Assembly (NCBI GenBank): GCA_945903655.1 | Contig: CAMDOY010000188.1 | Coordinates: forward strand, 1-7,090 | DNA length: 7,090 nt | Reading direction: 5' to 3' | Source of the DNA: Rhizobium sp. Q54 | GTDB lineage: Bacteria > Pseudomonadota > Alphaproteobacteria > Rhizobiales > Beijerinckiaceae | Shown here: in pieces, positions 4,663-7,090 of the stretch | Numbering within the stretch: the stretch's first letter is position 1 | Layout: the number at the start of each line of letters is the position of its first letter | Notes under the pieces: model-generated | The model's database searches: none | The model's input: only the letters and a program-made list of their open reading frames with translations | What the model was told of the DNA's origin: nothing | Position numbers and translations under genes: made by a program

Positions 4663-6819
4663 ATGTTCGAAATCCATCGTGAAGAACTCGACTGGGCCGG
4701 GCGCAAGCTGGTCCTCGAAACGGGCCGGGTGGCCCGTCAGGCCGACGGCGCCGTGTGGGCGAGCTATGGTGAAACCACCGTGCTGGCCACCGTCGTCTCC
4801 GCCAAGAAGCCGAAAGTGGGCGTGGACTTTTTCCCCCTCACCGTGAACTATCAGGAAAAGGCCTTTGCGGCTGGCCGCATTCCCGGCGGCTATTTCAAGC
4901 GCGAGGGTCGTCCCTCCGAGCGTGAGACGCTGATCTCCCGCCTGATCGACCGCCCGATCCGCCCCCTCTTCCCCGAGGGCTATCGCCACGACACCCAGGT
5001 GGTCGTGACCGTTCTGTCCCATGACCTCGAGAACGATCCGGACATCCTGTCCATGGTCGCCGTCTCCGCCGCCCTGACCATCTCCGGCATCCCCTTCATG
5101 GGCCCCGTGGGCGCCGCCCGCGTCGGCTACATCAATGGCGCGCTGAAGCTGAACCCCACCATCGACGAGATGAAGGATTCAGGCCTCGAGCTCGTCATGG
5201 CCGGCACCGCCGACGCCGTGCTGATGGTCGAGTCGGAAGCCAAGGAGCTTTCCGAAGAGACCATGCTCGAAGCCGTCATGACCGGCCATCGCGGCTTCCA
5301 GGCTGTGGTTGACGCCATCATCCGCCTCGCGGAGAAGGCCGCCAAGGAGCCCCGCGAGCTGGTGCTGCCCGTCAAGACCGAAATCGAGACGGCCCTCAGC
5401 GCCATCGCCGAAGTCGAGCTGCGCGACGCCTACAAGAAGACCATCAAGCAGGAGCGCTACGCCGCCGTCGACGCCGTGAAGGCGAAGACCATGGCCGCGA
5501 TCTTCCCCGAGGGTCAGGAGCCTAAGTTCGACAAGCAGCTCGTCGGCGAGGTCTTCCATGACCTGCAGGCGAAGGTTGTGCGCAACAACATCCTCGACAC
5601 TGGCATCCGCATCGACGGCCGCGACGTGCGCACCGTGCGCCCGATCCTGGCGCAGGTCGGCGTGCTGCCGCGCACCCATGGTTCGGCGATCTTCACCCGC
5701 GGCGAGACGCAGGCGCTGGTGGTTGCGACCCTCGGCACCGGCGAGGACGAGCAGTACATCGACTCCCTGGAAGGCACCTACAAGGAGCGCTTCCTGCTCC
5801 ACTACAACTTCCCTCCCTACTCCGTTGGCGAGACCGGCCGCATGGGTTCGCCCGGCCGCCGCGAAATCGGCCATGGCAAGCTCGCCTGGCGCGCCGTGCG
5901 CCCGATGCTGCCGACCCAGGCCGAGTTCCCCTACACGATCCGCGTCGTGTCGGAGATCACGGAGTCCAACGGCTCCTCCTCCATGGCCACGGTCTGCGGC
6001 GCCTCGCTGGCGCTGATGGACGCGGGCGTGCCCCTGACGCGTCCCACGGCGGGCATCGCCATGGGCCTCATCCTCGAGGGTGAGCGCTTTGCAGTCCTGT
6101 CCGACATTCTGGGCGACGAGGATCACCTCGGCGACATGGACTTCAAGGTGGCCGGCACCGATCAGGGCGTCACATCCCTCCAGATGGACATCAAGATCGC
6201 CGGCATCACCGAAGAGATCATGCGCGTCGCCCTCGCCCAGGCGAAGGATGGCCGTCTGCATATTCTCGGCGAGATGAGCAAGGCGCTGACCGGCGCCCGC
6301 TCGGAGCTGGGCGAATTCGCCCCGCGCATCGAGACCCTGAAGATCCCCACGGACAAGATCCGCGAAGTGATCGGCACGGGCGGCAAGGTGATCCGCGAGA
6401 TCGTCGAAAAGACCGGCGCCAAGATCAACATCGATGACGATGGCACTGTGAAGATCGCGTCCTCCGACGGCAACTCGATCAAGGCGGCCATCGCCTGGAT
6501 CCGCTCCATCGCGTCGGACCCGGAAGTGGGTCTGGTTTACGAGGGCACTGTCGTGAAGACGACGGACTTCGGCGCCTTCGTGAACTTCTTCGGCGCCCGC
6601 GACGGCCTCGTGCATATCTCGCAGCTCGCCGCCCAGCGCGTCGCCAAGACCACCGATGTCGTCAAGGAAGGCGACAAGGTCAAGGTGAAGCTCATGGGCT
6701 TCGATGATCGCGGCAAGGTGCGCCTGTCCATGCGCGTCGTCGACCAGCAGACCGGCGAAGACCTCGAGGCCAAGCAGAAGGCTGAAGGCCGTGCCGATGG
6801 CGAGCAGCCCGCTGAATAG
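4663..6819 (+). CDS. pnp: Polyribonucleotide nucleotidyltransferase (PNPase)
   Basis: PNPase is a trimeric, phosphate-dependent 3'-5' exoribonuclease that degrades mRNA, processes small RNAs and can add heteropolymeric tails; it often works in a degradosome. The 718-residue product has the full family layout: first RNase PH domain (about 10-145, with G-R-P-S-E-R-E-T-L-I-S-R-L-I-D-R-P at 82-98), helical linker (about 150-235), second RNase PH domain (about 315-550), KH domain (about 555-615, V-I-G-T-G-G-K-V-I at 569-577) and S1 domain (about 622-692, D-F-G-A-F-V at 635-640). Active-site residues include G-R-R-E-I-G-H-G (398-405), S-N-G-S-S-S-M-A (435-442), and D487, D493 and K495 in G-D-E-D-H-L-G-D-M-D-F-K. 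The start is firm: an in-frame TAA lies at 4657-4659, two codons before the ATG. The ribosome binding site is weak (GAAAG, 4649-4653). A strong terminator 24 nt after the TAG ends the cluster. Confidence 0.98.
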   Translation: MFEIHREELDWAGRKLVLETGRVARQADGAVWASYGETTVLATVVSAKKPKVGVDFFPLTVNYQEKAFAAGRIPGGYFKREGRPSERETLISRLIDRPIRPLFPEGYRHDTQVVVTVLSHDLENDPDILSMVAVSAALTISGIPFMGPVGAARVGYINGALKLNPTIDEMKDSGLELVMAGTADAVLMVESEAKELSEETMLEAVMTGHRGFQAVVDAIIRLAEKAAKEPRELVLPVKTEIETALSAIAEVELRDAYKKTIKQERYAAVDAVKAKTMAAIFPEGQEPKFDKQLVGEVFHDLQAKVVRNNILDTGIRIDGRDVRTVRPILAQVGVLPRTHGSAIFTRGETQALVVATLGTGEDEQYIDSLEGTYKERFLLHYNFPPYSVGETGRMGSPGRREIGHGKLAWRAVRPMLPTQAEFPYTIRVVSEITESNGSSSMATVCGASLALMDAGVPLTRPTAGIAMGLILEGERFAVLSDILGDEDHLGDMDFKVAGTDQGVTSLQMDIKIAGITEEIMRVALAQAKDGRLHILGEMSKALTGARSELGEFAPRIETLKIPTDKIREVIGTGGKVIREIVEKTGAKINIDDDGTVKIASSDGNSIKAAIAWIRSIASDPEVGLVYEGTVVKTTDFGAFVNFFGARDGLVHISQLAAQRVAKTTDVVKEGDKVKVKLMGFDDRGKVRLSMRVVDQQTGEDLEAKQKAEGRADGEQPAE

Positions 6820-6843
6820 GGCTTTTGCGCCTGACTGAACGAG

Positions 6844-6872
6844 AAAAGCGCCCTTGCGGGGGCGCTTTTTTT
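6844..6872 (+). terminator. Rho-independent terminator after pnp
   Basis: AAAAGCGCCC (6844-6853) pairs with GGGCGCTTTT (6860-6869) around a 6-nt loop and runs into seven T residues (6866-6872). It lies 24 nt after the pnp stop and has all the marks of an intrinsic terminator. The four A's on the left arm supply a T-run on the other strand, so it can also serve the convergent gene whose stop is at 6913-6915. Confidence 0.93.
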
Positions 6873-6912
6873 GTGTGGTGATTGATGCTGGAACAGGCGG
6901 TCTTTCGCTGTC

Positions 6913-7090
6913 CTAGTCGAACAGCCCGCCAATCGTCTTCCCGACCGAACTCATCCCATCCATCACCGTGGAGATGACGGGGATGCGGCTCTCCTCGGGC
7001 TCCTTTTCGAGCATCGAGGGCGGCGGGGGGACATATGCTGGCCGGGGCGCTGGGACAGGCTGGGCCGCCACGCGGGCTGGCTTGGCGTCT
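6913..7090 (-). CDS. C-terminal end of unidentified proline-rich protein
   Basis: I do not recognise this gene. On the - strand a frame is open from the right window edge to a TAG at 6913-6915, giving 58 residues of a C-terminus whose start lies outside. It begins with an Ala/Pro-rich stretch (D-A-K-P-A-R-V-A-A-Q-P), has a P-P-P-P run, then an acidic patch E-K-E-P-E-E-S, and ends S-S-V-G-K-T-I-G-G-L-F-D. Third codon positions are mostly G or C, as in the neighbouring genes, which supports real coding. The tail resembles a flexible linker plus short terminal helix, as in some envelope proteins, but that is a loose impression. It converges on pnp and its stop is 40 nt from the last T of the shared terminator. 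Confidence 0.6.
   Translation of the reverse strand, partial: DAKPARVAAQPVPAPRPAYVPPPPSMLEKEPEESRIPVISTVMDGMSSVGKTIGGLFD

Noticed and set aside
4055..4846. A 263-codon + strand frame over rpsO and the start of pnp
   Set aside because: It runs out of frame through all of rpsO and into pnp, both certain. The composition is that of a shadow frame.
5179..6615. A 478-codon open frame on the - strand inside pnp
   Set aside because: It is codon-aligned with pnp, so stops would appear only where pnp uses TTA, CTA or TCA, which are very rare in such GC-rich genes. The translation is a low-complexity mix of A, G, D, H, L, R and V with no recognisable domain, and pnp itself is certain.
1..7090. CRISPR arrays, tRNA or rRNA genes, insertion sequences, phage attachment sites
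   Set aside because: No spaced direct repeats, no tRNA or rRNA sequence, and no transposase or terminal inverted repeats were seen; the window is almost entirely filled by conserved genes.

Overview
The window is a GC-rich (about two-thirds G+C by eye) stretch of bacterial chromosome. It carries the distal part of the conserved nusA-infB translation/RNA-metabolism cluster, in the order infB (5'-truncated by the window edge), rbfA, truB, rpsO, pnp, all on the + strand. A strong Rho-independent terminator follows pnp, and after it comes the 3' end of an unidentified gene on the - strand. The gene order is widespread in Proteobacteria. An alphaproteobacterium, probably of the Hyphomicrobiales (Rhizobiales), is suggested by the IF2 motif V-L-R-T-L-T followed by a long Arg/Glu-rich N-terminal region, the TruB C-terminus R-V-F-N-L-P, and the PNPase N-terminus M-F-E-I-x-R-E-E. 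That placement is from recalled family resemblance; no database search was run.

Layout: 1-2372 is IF2, open at the left edge. 2373-2619 is a gap of about 250 nt with three inverted repeats. 2620-3021 is RbfA; 3022-3065 is a short spacer; 3066-3971 is TruB. 3972-4142 is the rpsO promoter and leader region, with a TATAAG -10 candidate, a perfect 9-bp hairpin close to the predicted transcript start, and a second stem-loop that could cover the rpsO ribosome binding site. 4143-4412 is ribosomal protein S15. 4413-4662 is a gap of about 250 nt packed with hairpins between rpsO and pnp. 4663-6819 is PNPase. 6844-6872 is the terminator. 6913-7090 (- strand) is the C-terminus of an unrecognised, proline-rich protein convergent with pnp.

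The five genes serve ribosome production and RNA turnover. IF2 places initiator tRNA and joins the subunits. RbfA matures the 30S subunit. TruB makes pseudouridine 55 in tRNA. S15 nucleates the 30S platform. PNPase degrades and processes RNA. All have complete family motifs and catalytic residues where visible, and none looks broken or transferred.

I see no undescribed system here. The protein content is ordinary housekeeping. What deserves a second look is RNA structure in the three larger intergenic gaps, above all the rpsO leader (a plausible S15 autoregulatory element), and the truncated convergent gene at the right edge.
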